Shown here: one piece after another, positions 21,997 to 31,539 of the stretch | Numbering within the stretch: position 1 is the stretch's first letter | How the letters are laid out: every line of letters starts with the position of its first letter | DNA from: Chionoecetes opilio | Taxonomy: Eukaryota; Arthropoda; Malacostraca; Decapoda; Majidae | Length of the DNA: 64,000 nucleotides | Assembly (NCBI GenBank): GCA_016584305.1 | Contig: JACEEZ010018337.1 | Coordinates: 1 to 64,000 of the forward strand | Reading direction: 5' to 3' | Position numbers and translations under genes: made by a program | Notes under the pieces: model-generated | Databases searched by the model: none | What the model was told of the DNA's origin: nothing | What the model saw: the letters and a program-made list of their open reading frames with translations, nothing else

Positions 21997-22242
21997 GCAT
22001 TCCCCGTCGCCTCCGTCACCTCCGCGGCACAGGAACAAGACGTCTCGGACACCCGGTTCTCCTCGGCACTCTTCCCCTTCGCCGCCCTGGGCTGGCCGGG
22101 GACGCAGGGTCAACACGCGACCCCTGACCTCACGCGCCTCTACCCCACCACCCTGCTGGAGACGGGTCATGACATCCTGTTCTTCTGGGTGGCCAGGAGG
22201 GTGATGCTGGGACTCAAGCTGACGGGGAAGCTGCCCTTTGAG
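21997..22242 (+). CDS. VARS2: Valyl-tRNA synthetase (mitochondrial type), exon c
   Basis: Eighty-two codons in one open frame: [71 protein letters not shown]. This is the stretch of the catalytic domain where the family reads D-V-L-D-T-W-F-S-S-x-L-F-P. S-S-A-L-F-P-F-x-A-L-G-W-P favours mitochondrial VARS2 over cytosolic VARS (S-S-G-L-F-P-L). Notable changes: the highly conserved Trp is Arg (CGG at 22,054), the preceding Leu is Ser (TCG at 22,045), and the Met in W-V-A-R-M-V-M-L-G is Arg. The acceptor is GGGTCCAG. It ends phase 0 at GAG before GTGAGG, which fits exon d. Loss of the DTW Trp would be expected to harm activity. Confidence 0.9.
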
Positions 22243-22280
22243 GTGAGGCTCTGGCTACAACCCCTCCTCGACCTTTAACC

Positions 22281-22281
22281 C

Positions 22282-22320
<39 letters not shown>

Positions 22321-22487
22321 CCATCACAAAGGTACTCTGTTTGGACTACATTTTTTCTGCCATGAATCTATTTTTATCCATTTGGGTAATTATGGAGGAG
22401 AGTTTCACGGTCGTTTTCAGAGACACCAACTACTTTTTCTTGGCCTACAACAGGTGCTTGTTCTAATGGTGCTAGTTTTATTTTGCG

Positions 22488-22523
<36 letters not shown>

Positions 22524-22530
22524 ATTGAAA
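22281..22530. mobile_element. Repeat with poly-T and poly-A ends
   Basis: A (T)40 run, then CATCACAAAGGTACTCTGTT, GGTCGTTTTCAGAGACACC, TTCTTGGCCTACAACAGG, GTTTTATTTTGCG, then (A)35. The same words occur at 33,238-33,510, so this is a dispersed non-coding repeat. Confidence 0.6.
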
Positions 22531-22672
22531 CCTAACCTAACCTTATGTTTTAACCTAACCTAACCAAAACCTAACCCAACCTAACCTAACTAACCTAAAC
22601 CTAACCAAAAACCTAACCTAACCTAACCTAACCTAACCTAACCTTACAGGTTTTAAAGAAACCTAACCTAAC
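22525..22672 (-). repeat. AACCT (TTAGG complement) array
   Basis: Tandem CCTAA/AACCT units with small interruptions. Confidence 0.85.
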
Positions 22673-22949
22673 CTTAACCACAAAATATTATATTATTTTT
22701 TATTTTTTTTATTTATATTGAGCGCAAGTAGAGTAGTGGTGTACAGTATACTGAGCCAAAAAAAAAAATTGAATTCGTGAGTAGTAAGGTCTGTAGCGTA
22801 CGTTTAAACTCTCCTCCATATTAACCTCCATTTGTATTATAGAATTTAATCAGTAAACTTCATCGCCTCCTATCTTCTCTAACCCTGGGTGGATACATGT
22901 TGTCTCGCCCCTCTAAACCCTTTTTATTTATTTATTTATTTTATGGTTA

Positions 22950-23565
22950 TATTTTTTTTTACATCACAAAGCGAAACCTGTTTTTGACTACATTTTGTCT
23001 ACCCATGAATCATCAGAAATAGGAAGCTACAAGAGGGCTGGGAGGACCTAAACACGTGGTAGTTCCTGTTACTTAACCACTACCTTACCATCCACCTTTC
23101 ATCCCATCCATGAAATGATTTAAAACCCCCTTTTAAAACTCCTATTGACTCTGCACTAAAATACCCCACGACTGAGTCCCATGCCAATCATTTACCATCC
23201 TAAAAACATAACAATCAATTTTTACCCATTTGTATTACCACATTTTAACCAGCAGTACCTTCATGTAGTTTTTTTTTTTACATCACAAAGGAACCCTGTT
23301 TTGACTACATTTTGTCTACCATGAATCATCAGAAAATTAGGAAGCTACAAGAGGCTGGGAGACCTACACGTGGTAGTTCCTGTTACTTAACACTACCTAC
23401 ATCCACCTTTCATCCCCATCCATGAAATTATTTAACCTCCTTTTAAAACTCCCCATCGACTCTGCACTAACTACCCCACGACTGAGTCCATGCCAATCAT
23501 TTACCATCCTAAAACATAACAATCAATTTTTACCCATTTGTATTATCACATTTTAACCAGCAGTA
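22950..23565 (-). repeat. Two ~315-bp direct copies containing a CR1 3' end
   Basis: The segment from TTTACATCACAAAG through GAATCATCAGAAA, GGAAGCTACAAGAGG and down to CCATTTGTATTA occurs at 22,957-23,246 and again at 23,277-23,560. The first copy has extra bases in many runs (AGAGGGCTGGGAGGACCTAAA against AGAGGCTGGGAGACCTA), a pattern that suggests uncorrected reads. Confidence 0.7.
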
Positions 23566-23635
23566 CAGGAGAACCTCGTTTAACCGGCATTCAAAACAAC
23601 GGCAGCCTCAAAACAACGGCACTAATCGACCCGGG

Positions 23636-23694
<59 letters not shown>

Positions 23695-23913
23695 CCCACT
23701 GATAAACTCTGGAACTCTCTTCCTGTTTCTATTTTTCCACTTTCCTATGACTTTACATCTTTTCAAATAAGAAGTAACAAGAACCTCCCGAACTAAATTG
23801 GCTCACCCCTCTTTTTTATTTTATTCTCTTACTGTCTTCTTTATAGGGACTGGCAACTACCGGGCTTTGTGTTACCCATTTTTGTTGTGCCCTTATCCGG
23901 TTCCTTGTGATGG

Positions 23914-23955
<42 letters not shown>

Positions 23956-24057
23956 ATTTTGGGGCGATTCCATAAGAGTAACTCTCAAAACAACGGCAAA
24001 ATGAGTTATCCGGCATGCGCTCCCCCCCGCGGGTGCCGGATAAACGAGGTTCTCCTG
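23566..24057. mobile_element. Tigger/pogo-like MITE with TA target duplication
   Basis: Terminal inverted repeats CAGGAGAACCTCGTTTAACC and its partner ending AAACGAGGTTCTCCTG, flanked by TA on both sides. The empty site GCAGTACCTTCATG is present at 28,885-28,898 in the duplicated segment, which proves the boundaries. Inside, between a ~57-base T run (23,638-23,694) and a ~39-base A run (23,914-23,952), lies a piece reading DKLWNSLPVSIFP, typical of a LINE ORF end. No transposase. Confidence 0.9.
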
Positions 24058-24270
24058 TACCTTCATGTAGTCCACTGGCCGCGATAAAAGCCAACTTCAT
24101 ATGTGTGTTTCTCTTCCATATTATTGTTAACTCACAACATGGTATTAACTTTTTTGCCCTTTTAGCCTTTTTAGCCTTCTTCATTCCAATCATTTACCTA
24201 TTTGTGAACCAGTTTCTTCCTATTTCTCTTTATAAATCTACGTTTTTCCAGTTTGAATCTGTTATCTCCT
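24058..24270 (-). mobile_element. CR1-like LINE 3' region, remainder
   Basis: Continues the CR1 fragment interrupted by the MITE at 23,566-24,057. It matches 28,889-29,107 closely. Confidence 0.65.
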
Positions 24271-24274
24271 ATCA

Positions 24275-25425
24275 GTTCAGTTCAGTTGTGGGTCGGGAGT
24301 CAGGCCTTTTTCCTCGGCCCTCCCTGACGTGTTTCTTCTTGCTGTCTGGGTCTTTAATTAGTTGTCTTCTCTTATTCTATCTTATTAGTTTCTTTCTTTT
24401 TCTTTCTTCTTATTTTCTCTGTTCATCCAAAAACTGTTGATTGTTCTTTTTGCTTCTTCCACCTTCCCCTCTCCGAACAAATACTCCCCCACTATAGCCT
24501 CTTCCTCCTCTAGGTAAGGTTGTTGTAGCCTCTTCCTCCTCTAGGTAAGGTGGTTGTAGCCTCTTCCTCCTCTAGGTAAGGTTGTTGTAGCCTCTTCCTC
24601 CTCTAGGTAAGGTTGTTGTAGCCTCTTCCTCCTCTAAGTAAGGGTGTTGTAGCCTTTTCCTCCTCTAGGTAAGGTTGTTGTAGCCTCTTCCTCCTCTAAG
24701 TAAGGTTGTTGTAGCCTCTTCCTCCTCTAGGTAAGGTTGTTGTAGCCTCTTCCTCCTCTAAGTAAGGTTGTTGTAGCCTCTTCCTCCTCTAGGTAAGGTT
24801 GTTGTAGCCTCTTCCTCCTCTAGGTAAGGTTGTTGTAGCCTCTTCCTCCTCTAGGTACGGTTGTTGTAGCCTCTTCCTCTAGGTAAGGTTGTTGTAGCCT
24901 CTTCCTCCTCTAGGTAAGGTTGTTGTAGCCTCTTCCTCCTCTAAGTAAGGTTGTTGTAGCCTCTTCCTCCTCTAGGTAAGGTTGTTGTAGCCTCTTCCTC
25001 CTCTAGGTAAGGTTGTTGTAGCCTCTTCCTCCTCTAAGTAAGGTTGTTGTAGCCTCTTCCTCCTGTAAGTAAGGTTGTTGTAGCCTCTTCCTCCTCTAGG
25101 TAAGGTTGTTGTAGCCTCTTCCTCCTCTAGGTAAGGTTGTTGTAGCCTTTTCCTCCTCTAGGTAAGGTTGTTGTAGCCTCTTCCTCCTCTAAGTAAGGTT
25201 GTTGTAGCCTCTTCCTCCTCTAGGTAAGGTTGTTGTAGCCTCTTCCTCCTCTAGGTAAGGTTGTTGTAGCCTCTTCCTCCTCTAGGTAAGGTTGTTGTAG
25301 CCTCTTCCTCCTCTAAGTAAGGTGGTTGTAGCCTCTTCCTCCTCTAAGTAAGGTTGTTGTAGCCTCACACTTTTCTTTCTTTCATTACTGTAGGCTGGGC
25401 ACCATAGCAGACAATGTTTGAAGTT
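24275..25425 (+). mobile_element. Array-bearing dispersed element, copy 2
   Basis: Left flank CAGTTCAGTTGTGGGTCGGG, CCTCCCTGACGTGTTTC, CTTGCTGTCTGGGTC; right flank CACACTTTTCTTTCTTTC, ATTACTGTAGGCTGGGCACC. Both flanks are shared with copies at 3.5, 29.1 and 54.2 kb. It sits in the intron between exons c and d, in the sense orientation. Confidence 0.7.
24496..25366 (+). repeat. 31-bp minisatellite, array 2 (~28 units)
   Basis: Nearly perfect units: GTAAGGTTGTTGTAGCCTC then TTCCTCCTCTAG. Each joins a pyrimidine tract and TAG directly to GTAAGG. About a third of units read CTAAGTAAGG instead, which removes the GT. Confidence 0.95.
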
Positions 25426-25516
25426 ATGTTCCTATCATCGTATTCATTTTTTGGGTCACAGTGATAGGTGTGTATGTGTCAGGAATACCACAGCCTTGCT
25501 TAGTGTGGGTGTCATA

Positions 25517-27030
25517 ATGATGGTGTGGTGATGATGGGCTGGGTAATTATGATGGTGTGGTGATGGTGGGCTGGGTAATAATTATGGTGTGGTGATGGTG
25601 GGCTGGGTAATAATGATGGTGTGGTGATGGTGGGCTGGGTAATAATGATGGTGTGGTGATGATGGGCTGGGTAATAATGATGGTGATGATGGTGGGCTGG
25701 GTAATAATGATGGTGTGGTGATGATGGGCTGGGTAATAATGATGGTGTGATGATGGGCTGGGTAATAATGATGGTGTGGTGATGATGGGCTGGGTAATAA
25801 TGATGGTGTGGTGATGATGGGCTGGGTAATAATGATGGTGTGATGATGATGGGCTGGGTAATAATGATGGTGTGGTGATGATGGGCTGGGTAATAATGAT
25901 GGTGTGGTGATGATGGGCTGGGTAATAATGATGGTGTGGTGATGATGGGCTGGGTAATAATGATGGTGTGGTGATGATGGGCTGGGTAATAATGATGGTG
26001 TGGTGATGATGGGCTGGGTAATAATGATGGTGTGGTGATGATGGGCTGGGTAATAATGATGGTGTGGTGATGATGGGCTGGGTAATAATGATGGTGTGGT
26101 GATGATGGGCTGGGTAATAATGATGGTGTGGTGATGATGGGCTGGGTAATAATGATGGTGTGGTGATGATGGGCTGGGTAATAATGATGGTGATGATGAT
26201 GGGCTGGGTAATAATGATGGTGATGATGATGGGCTGGGTAATAATGATGGTTTGGTGATGATGGGCTGGGTAATAATGATGGTGATGATGGTGGGCTGGG
26301 TAATAATGATGGTGTGGTGATGATGGGCTGGGTAATAATGATGGTGATGATGATGGGCTGGGTAATAATGATGGTGATGATGGGCTGGGTAATAATGATG
26401 GTGATGATGATGGGCTGGGTAATAATGATGGTGATGATGGTGGGCTGGGTAATAATGATGGTGTGGTGATGATGGGCTGGGTAATAATGATGGTGATGAT
26501 GATGGGCTGGGTAATAATGATGGTGTGGTGATGATGGGCTGGGTAATAATGATGGTGTGGTGATGATGGGCTGGGTAATAATGATGGTGTGATGATGATG
26601 GGCTGGGTAATAATGATGGTGTGGTGATGATGGGCTGGGTAATAATGATGGTGTGGTGATGATGGGCTGGGTAATAATGATGGTGTGGTGATGATGGGCT
26701 GGGTAATAATGATGGTGTGGTGATGGTGGGCTGGGTAATAATGATGGTGTGGTGATGATGGGCTGGGTAATAATGATGGTGTGGTGATGATGGGCTGGGT
26801 AATAATGATGGTGTGGTGATGATGGGCTGGGTAATAATGATGGTGGTGATGATGGGCTGGGTAATAATGATGGTGATGATGATGGGCTGGGTAATAATGA
26901 TGGTGTGGTGATGATGGGCTGGGTAATAATGATGGTGTGGTGATGATGGGCTGGGTAATAATGATGGTGGTGATGATGGGCTGGGTAATAATGATGGTGT
27001 GGTGATGATGGGCTGGGTAATAATGATGAT
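25517..27030 (+). repeat. 32-bp GGGCTGGGTAATAATGATGG array (~48 units)
   Basis: Units GGGCTGGGTAATAATGATGG plus TGTGGTGATGAT, with shorter variants lacking TGTGG. It fills the intron up to the acceptor of exon d. The three long - strand frames (over 500 codons of HHHH/YYPA repeats) are artefacts of the array. A shorter array of the same unit stands at 30,627-31,108. Confidence 0.95.
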
Positions 27031-27056
27031 GACGATGATGATGGTCCTTCCCCCAG

Positions 27057-27165
27057 ACTGTGGTGCTGCATGGTCTGCTTTGTGACGCTGACGGCCACAA
27101 AATGTCTCAAGTCTCGTGGCAATGTGATAGACCCCAGGGATGTGATTAACAGTGCTTTGGTTGAG
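27057..27165 (+). CDS. VARS2: Valyl-tRNA synthetase exon d (KMSKS exon), copy A, frame-broken
   Basis: After TTCCCCCAG the exon reads TVVLHGLLCDADGHKMS, then after one extra base KSRGNVIDPRDVINSALVE, and ends phase 0 at GAG before GTGAGA. This is the KMSKS signature loop, which stabilises the transition state of valine activation. The family reads H-x-x-V-R-D-x-x-G-R-K-M-S-K-S-L-G-N-V-x-D-P. The extra base (about 27,108, TCTCAAG) lies between KMS and KS, so the motif is complete only if one base is skipped. D-P-R-D rather than D-P-L-D again favours VARS2. The length, 109, is 36 codons plus one. Copy B at 31,141 has the same extra base, so the lesion predates the duplication or was copied with it. 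Confidence 0.92.
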
Positions 27166-27255
27166 GTGAGAGAGAGAGAGAGAGAGAGATTTTCCTTCAA
27201 TGAATAATGGCAAAAACTGATCAACTTAAGCGAGAGAGAGAGAGAGAGAGAGAGA
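27166..27255. repeat. GA microsatellite at the donor of exon d
   Basis: (GA)n starts inside the splice donor itself (GTGAGAGAGAGAG). It has one ~50-base interruption. Confidence 0.9.
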
Positions 27256-27317
27256 GAACATAAGAAGTACATGAGAAAATATGACACCTTAAGATTTGTC
27301 CTTTACTTACCACTTAT

Positions 27318-27385
27318 CTTTGTTACTACTGTTACTACTGTTACTACTGTTACTACTGTTACTACTGTTACTACTGTTACTACCA
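27318..27385. repeat. 9-bp GTTACTACT repeat
   Basis: Seven tandem copies. The same array, equally long, is at 31,420-31,487 in the duplicated segment. Confidence 0.9.
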
Positions 27386-27516
27386 CCATTTACTTTTTTG
27401 CATTCCATTATTTCAACAGTATCTGCATTTCTTTTCTTTTTTTTGCATATCTTAGCTTTTTTACTTCCCACAGATGTCTTTTTTTTTGCATATCTTGACT
27501 TTGTTACTTTCCCGCA

Positions 27517-27805
27517 GGTGTTATGTAAGAGGGTGGAGGGAAGTCCCGATGCCAAGGAGGTGGTGGAGGGTCTCAAGAGGAACTACCCTGCCGGAATCCC
27601 CGAGTGTGGAGCAGATGCCTTGAGATTCACACACTGCTCCACCACCTTCAAGAGTGTGCCTGTATTTACCTGTGTGTGTATCTTAGCGTTTTTACTTCCT
27701 ACAGATGTATTTTTTTTACTTCAGTCTTTCTATTTTATCAAGTCACTTGTATAAATTATCCACCAGCCACCCTCTCAGTTAGTAGAGTGGTAGTTTTGAT
27801 CTCCC
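27517..27805 (+). other. Right part of tandem duplication, copy A (whole copy 23,317-27,805)
   Basis: Copy A runs from TACCATGAATCATCAG at 23,317 to the TTTTGATCTCCC region near 27,805. It includes the CR1 end, array element, 32-bp array and exons d and e. Copy B is 28,642-32,275. Confidence 0.8.
27518..27650 (+). CDS. VARS2: Valyl-tRNA synthetase exon e (GIPECG exon), copy A
   Basis: Acceptor TTACTTTCCCGCAG, then VLCKRVEGSPDAKEVVEGLK, RNYPAGIPECGADALRFT. It matches the family stretch D-F-P-x-G-I-P-E-C-G-T-D-A-L-R-F. The Thr after RF occurs in VARS2. After RFT the expected L-C-S is out of frame: ACACACTGCTCC stands where ACACTG would continue. I cannot fix the 3' end of the exon, since no clear donor follows. 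No later VARS2 exon (anticodon-binding domain) is recognisable in the window. Confidence 0.85.
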
Positions 27806-27855
27806 CCCCTTGTGAGGGAGGTATTGTTCGCTCACCTATTGGGGGAGAGTAGGAA
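27775..27855 (+). other. tRNA-like remnant, possibly a SINE head
   Basis: CTCAGTTAGTAGAGTGGTAG resembles an A box with D-arm, and GTATTGTTCGCTCACC about 40 bases later resembles a B box. The acceptor stem does not pair convincingly. Probably a decayed tRNA-derived repeat, not a tRNA gene. A (TA)n run follows at 27,857-27,907. Confidence 0.35.
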
Positions 27856-27873
27856 TATATATATATATATATA

Positions 27874-27911
<38 letters not shown>

Positions 27912-27996
27912 TAATTATAATGGTAATGGGCAGAAATTAAAACGACTAAAGTGACTGAATACATTGGAAAGACTAGTTGTGAATCTAGCCCTACTA

Positions 27997-28641
27997 CCGT
28001 AGATAACAGTGAAGTCGCCAGTTCTACGTTTCTTTGTTATTTACAGACGTGTGGCGGCGTTAATACTCACATTTGTACATCCATGATTTCAGGAAAGTTA
28101 GAAGGGGCTATCTGGAAAGTCTGTGTCATTTTGTGTCTTCATCTGTGTCATATTAGGGCTATAAATGAACAAATTACAAAAATAAAACAGAGTGGCGACC
28201 TCACTATACCTACTACAGTAAAGTCGCCAGCTAGTATTTTAACCCAACAGTTGAGTCACCACTCTGGGGAATTCAGGGAAATTAGAGGTAAAGTAAAACA
28301 AGTCTCTATATATATTAGCTGCAGAAGATGCTTGGATATATAAAAATTCCTCTGCCAACGTGAAAATAAATTCTATTCAAGCTTGAAAGATCTGGCAAGT
28401 CTGTGTCCTGCCGCCCGAAAGGCTACTGTTTACTGTCTGTCATCGCGCGAAGAAAAACGTGAGAAGCAAAATGCCCAACAGTTATATTTGCAGATACAAA
28501 GCATAAAACAACGCTGAAACAGGGTAGATTATACAGTCATGATATAAACTACTGTGTAACATCTTCAGTGGCACATCAAAATCAGTATTGATGCTATAAT
28601 TTGTAAAATTTGGCGCCTGGCGACTTCACTGTTATCTACGG
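27997..28641. mobile_element. MITE of the CCGTAGATAACAG family, reference copy
   Basis: Inverted ends CCGTAGATAACAGTGAAGTC and its partner GACTTCACTGTTATCTACGG, each flanked by TA. About 645 bases, no transposase. Copies or parts occur at 8.7 kb, 33.13 kb, 47.1 kb and 48.58 kb. The TA flank fits Tc1/mariner-type insertion. The right end touches exactly the start of duplication copy B. Confidence 0.85.
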
Positions 28642-28650
28642 TACCATGAA

Positions 28651-29107
28651 TCATCAGAAAATTAGGAAGCTACAAGAGGCTGGGAGACCTACACGTGGTA
28701 GTTCCTGTTACTTAACACTACCTACATCCACCTTTCATCCCCATCCATGAAATGATTTAACCTCCTTTTAAAACTTCCTATTGACTCCGCACTAACTACC
28801 CCACGACTGAGTCCATGCCAATCATTTACCATCCTAAAACATAACAATAAATTTTTACCCATTTGTATTACCACATTTTAACCAGCAGTACCTTCATGTA
28901 GTCCACTGGCCGCGATAAAAGCCAACTTCATATGTGTGTTTCTCTTCCATATTATTGTTAACTCACAACATAGTATTCATTTTTTAGCCTATTTAGCCTT
29001 TTTAGCCTTTTTAGCCTTCTTCATTCCAATCATTTACCTATTTGTGAACCAGTTTCTTCCTATTTCTCTTTATAAATCTACGTTTTTCCAGTTTGAATCT
29101 GTTATCT
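28651..29107 (-). mobile_element. CR1-like LINE 3' end (copy B)
   Basis: Uninterrupted version of the fragment split at 23,322-24,270. It includes the empty MITE site at 28,889. Confidence 0.7.
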
Positions 29108-29111
29108 CCTA

Positions 29112-30530
29112 TCAGTTCAGTTCAGTTGTGGGTCGGGAGTCAGGCCTTTTTCCTCGGCCCTCCCTGACGTGTTTCTTCTTGCTGTCTGGGTCTTTAATTA
29201 GTTGTCTTCTCTTATTCTATCTTATTAGTTTCTTTCTTTTTCTTTCTTCTTATTTTCTCTGTTCATCCAAAAACTGTTGATTGTTCTTTTTGCTTCTTCC
29301 ACATTCCCCTCTCCAAACAAATACTCCCCCACTATAGCCTCTTCCTCCTCTAGGTAAGGTTGTTGTAGCCTCTTCCTCCTCTAGGTAAGGTGGTTGTAGC
29401 TTCTTCCTCCTCTAGGTAAGGTGGTTGTAGCCTCTTCCTCCTCTAGGTAAGGTTGTTGTAGCCTCTTCCTCCTCTAGGTAAGGTGGTTGTAGCCTCTTCC
29501 TCCTCTAAGTAAGGTTGTTGTAGCCTCTTCCTCTAGGTAAGGTGGTTATAGCCTCTTCCTCCTCTAGGTAAGGTTGTTGTAGCCTCTTCCTCCTCTAGGT
29601 AAGGTTGTTGTAGCCTTTTCCTCCTCTAGGTAAGGTTGTTGTAGCCTCTTCCTCCTCTAAGTAAGGTTGTTGTAGCCTCTTCCTCCTCTAAGTAAGGTTG
29701 TTGTAGCCTCTTCCTCCTCTAAGTAAGGTTGTTGTAGCCTCTTCCTCCTCTAGGTAAGGTGGTTGTAGCCTCTTCCTCCTCTAAGTAAGGTTGTTGTAGC
29801 CTCTTCCTCCTCTAGGTAAGGTTGTTGTAGCCTCTTCTCCTCTAAGTAAGGTTGTGTAGCCTCTTCCTCCTCTAGGTAAGGTTGTTGTAGCCTCTTCCTC
29901 CTCTAGGTAAGGTTGTGTAGCCTCTTCTCCTCTAGGTAAGGTGGTTGTAGCCTCTTCCTCCTCTAGGTAAGGTTGTTGTAGCCTCTTCCTCCTCTAGGTA
30001 AGGTGGTTGTAGCCTTCTCCTCCTCTAAGTAAGGTTGTTGTAGCCTCTTCTCCTCTAGGTAAGGTTGTTGTAGCCTCTTCCTCCTCTAAGTAAGGTGGTT
30101 GTAGCCTCTTCCTCCTCTAGGTAAGGTGGTTGTAGCCTCTTCCTCCTCTAGGTAAGGTGGTTGTAGCCTTCTTCCTCTCTAGGTAAGGTTGTTGTAGCCT
30201 CTTCCTCCTCTAGTAAGGTTGTTGTAGCCTCTTCCTCCTCTAGGTAAGGTTGTTGTAGCCTCTTCCTCCTGTAAGTAAGGTTGTTGTAGCCTCTTCCTCC
30301 TCTAGGTAAGGTTGTTGTAGCCTCTTCCTCCTCTAGGTAAGGTTGTTGTAGCCTTTTCCTCCTCTAGGTAAGGTTGTTGTAGCCTCTTCCTCCTCTAAGT
30401 AAGGTTGTTGTAGCCTCTTCCTCCTCTAGGTAAGGTTGTTGTAGCCTCTTCCTCCTCTAAGTAAGGTTGTTGTAGCCTCACACTTTTCTTTCTTTCATTA
30501 CTGTAGGCTGGGCACCATAGCAGAATTTTT
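29112..30530 (+). mobile_element. Array-bearing dispersed element, copy 3
   Basis: Same flanks as copy 2. The internal 31-bp array (29,336-30,478, ~37 units) is longer and has more GGTGGTTG variants and one-base losses. Sense orientation, in the duplicated intron before exon d copy B. Confidence 0.7.
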
Positions 30531-30626
30531 TTTAAAGTTATGTTCCTATCATCGTATTAATTTTTTGGGTCACAGTGATTGGTGAGTATGTGTCAGGAAT
30601 ACCACAGCCTTGGTTAGTGTGGGTGT

Positions 30627-31108
30627 CATAATGATGGTGTGGTGATGATGGGCTGGGTAATTATGATGGTGTGGTGATGATGGGCTGGGTAATAATGATG
30701 GTGTGGTGATGGTGGGCTGGGTAATAATGATGGTGTGGTGATGGTGGGCTGGGTAATAATGATGGTGGTGATGATGGTGGGCTGGGTAATAATGATGGTG
30801 TTTGGTGATGATGGGCTGGGTAATAATGATGGTGTGGTGATGATGGGTGGGTAATAATGATGGTGTGGTGATGATGGGCTGGGTAATAATGATGATGATG
30901 ATGGTGGGCTGGGTAATAATGATGGGTGATGATGGTGGGCTGGGTAATAATGATGGTGTGGTGATGATGGCTGGGTAATAATGATGGTGTGGTGATGATG
31001 GGCTGGGTAATAATGATGGTGTGGTGATGATGGGCTGGGTAATAATGATGGTGGTGATGATGGGCTGGGTAATAATGATGGTGTGGTGATGATGGGCTGG
31101 GTAATAAT
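30627..31108 (+). repeat. 32-bp GGGCTGGGTAATAATGATGG array, copy B (~15 units)
   Basis: Same unit as 25,517-27,030, one third of the length. Confidence 0.95.
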
Positions 31109-31140
31109 GATGATGACGATGATGATGGTCCTTCCCCCAG

Positions 31141-31349
<209 letters not shown>

Positions 31350-31539
31350 ATAAGAAGAACATAAGAAGAACATAAGAAAATATGACACCTTAAGATTTGT
31401 CCTTTACTTACCACTTACCTTTGTTACTACTGTTACTACTGTTACTACTGTTACTACTGTTACTACTGTTACTACTGTTACTACCACCATTTACTTTTTC
31501 GCATTCCATTATTTCAACAGTATCTGCATTTCTTTTCTT

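Noticed and set aside
24496..25366. Possible CRISPR-like array (31-bp repeats)
   Set aside because: Units are directly contiguous with no unique spacers, and the genome is eukaryotic.
25512..27287. Three - strand frames of over 500 codons rich in HHHH, YYPA and SLLPSPS
   Set aside because: Translations of the 32-bp array in all three frames, not a protein.
27775..27855. tRNA gene
   Set aside because: A- and B-box-like words are present, but stems do not pair and the B box is imperfect. Better read as a tRNA-derived remnant.
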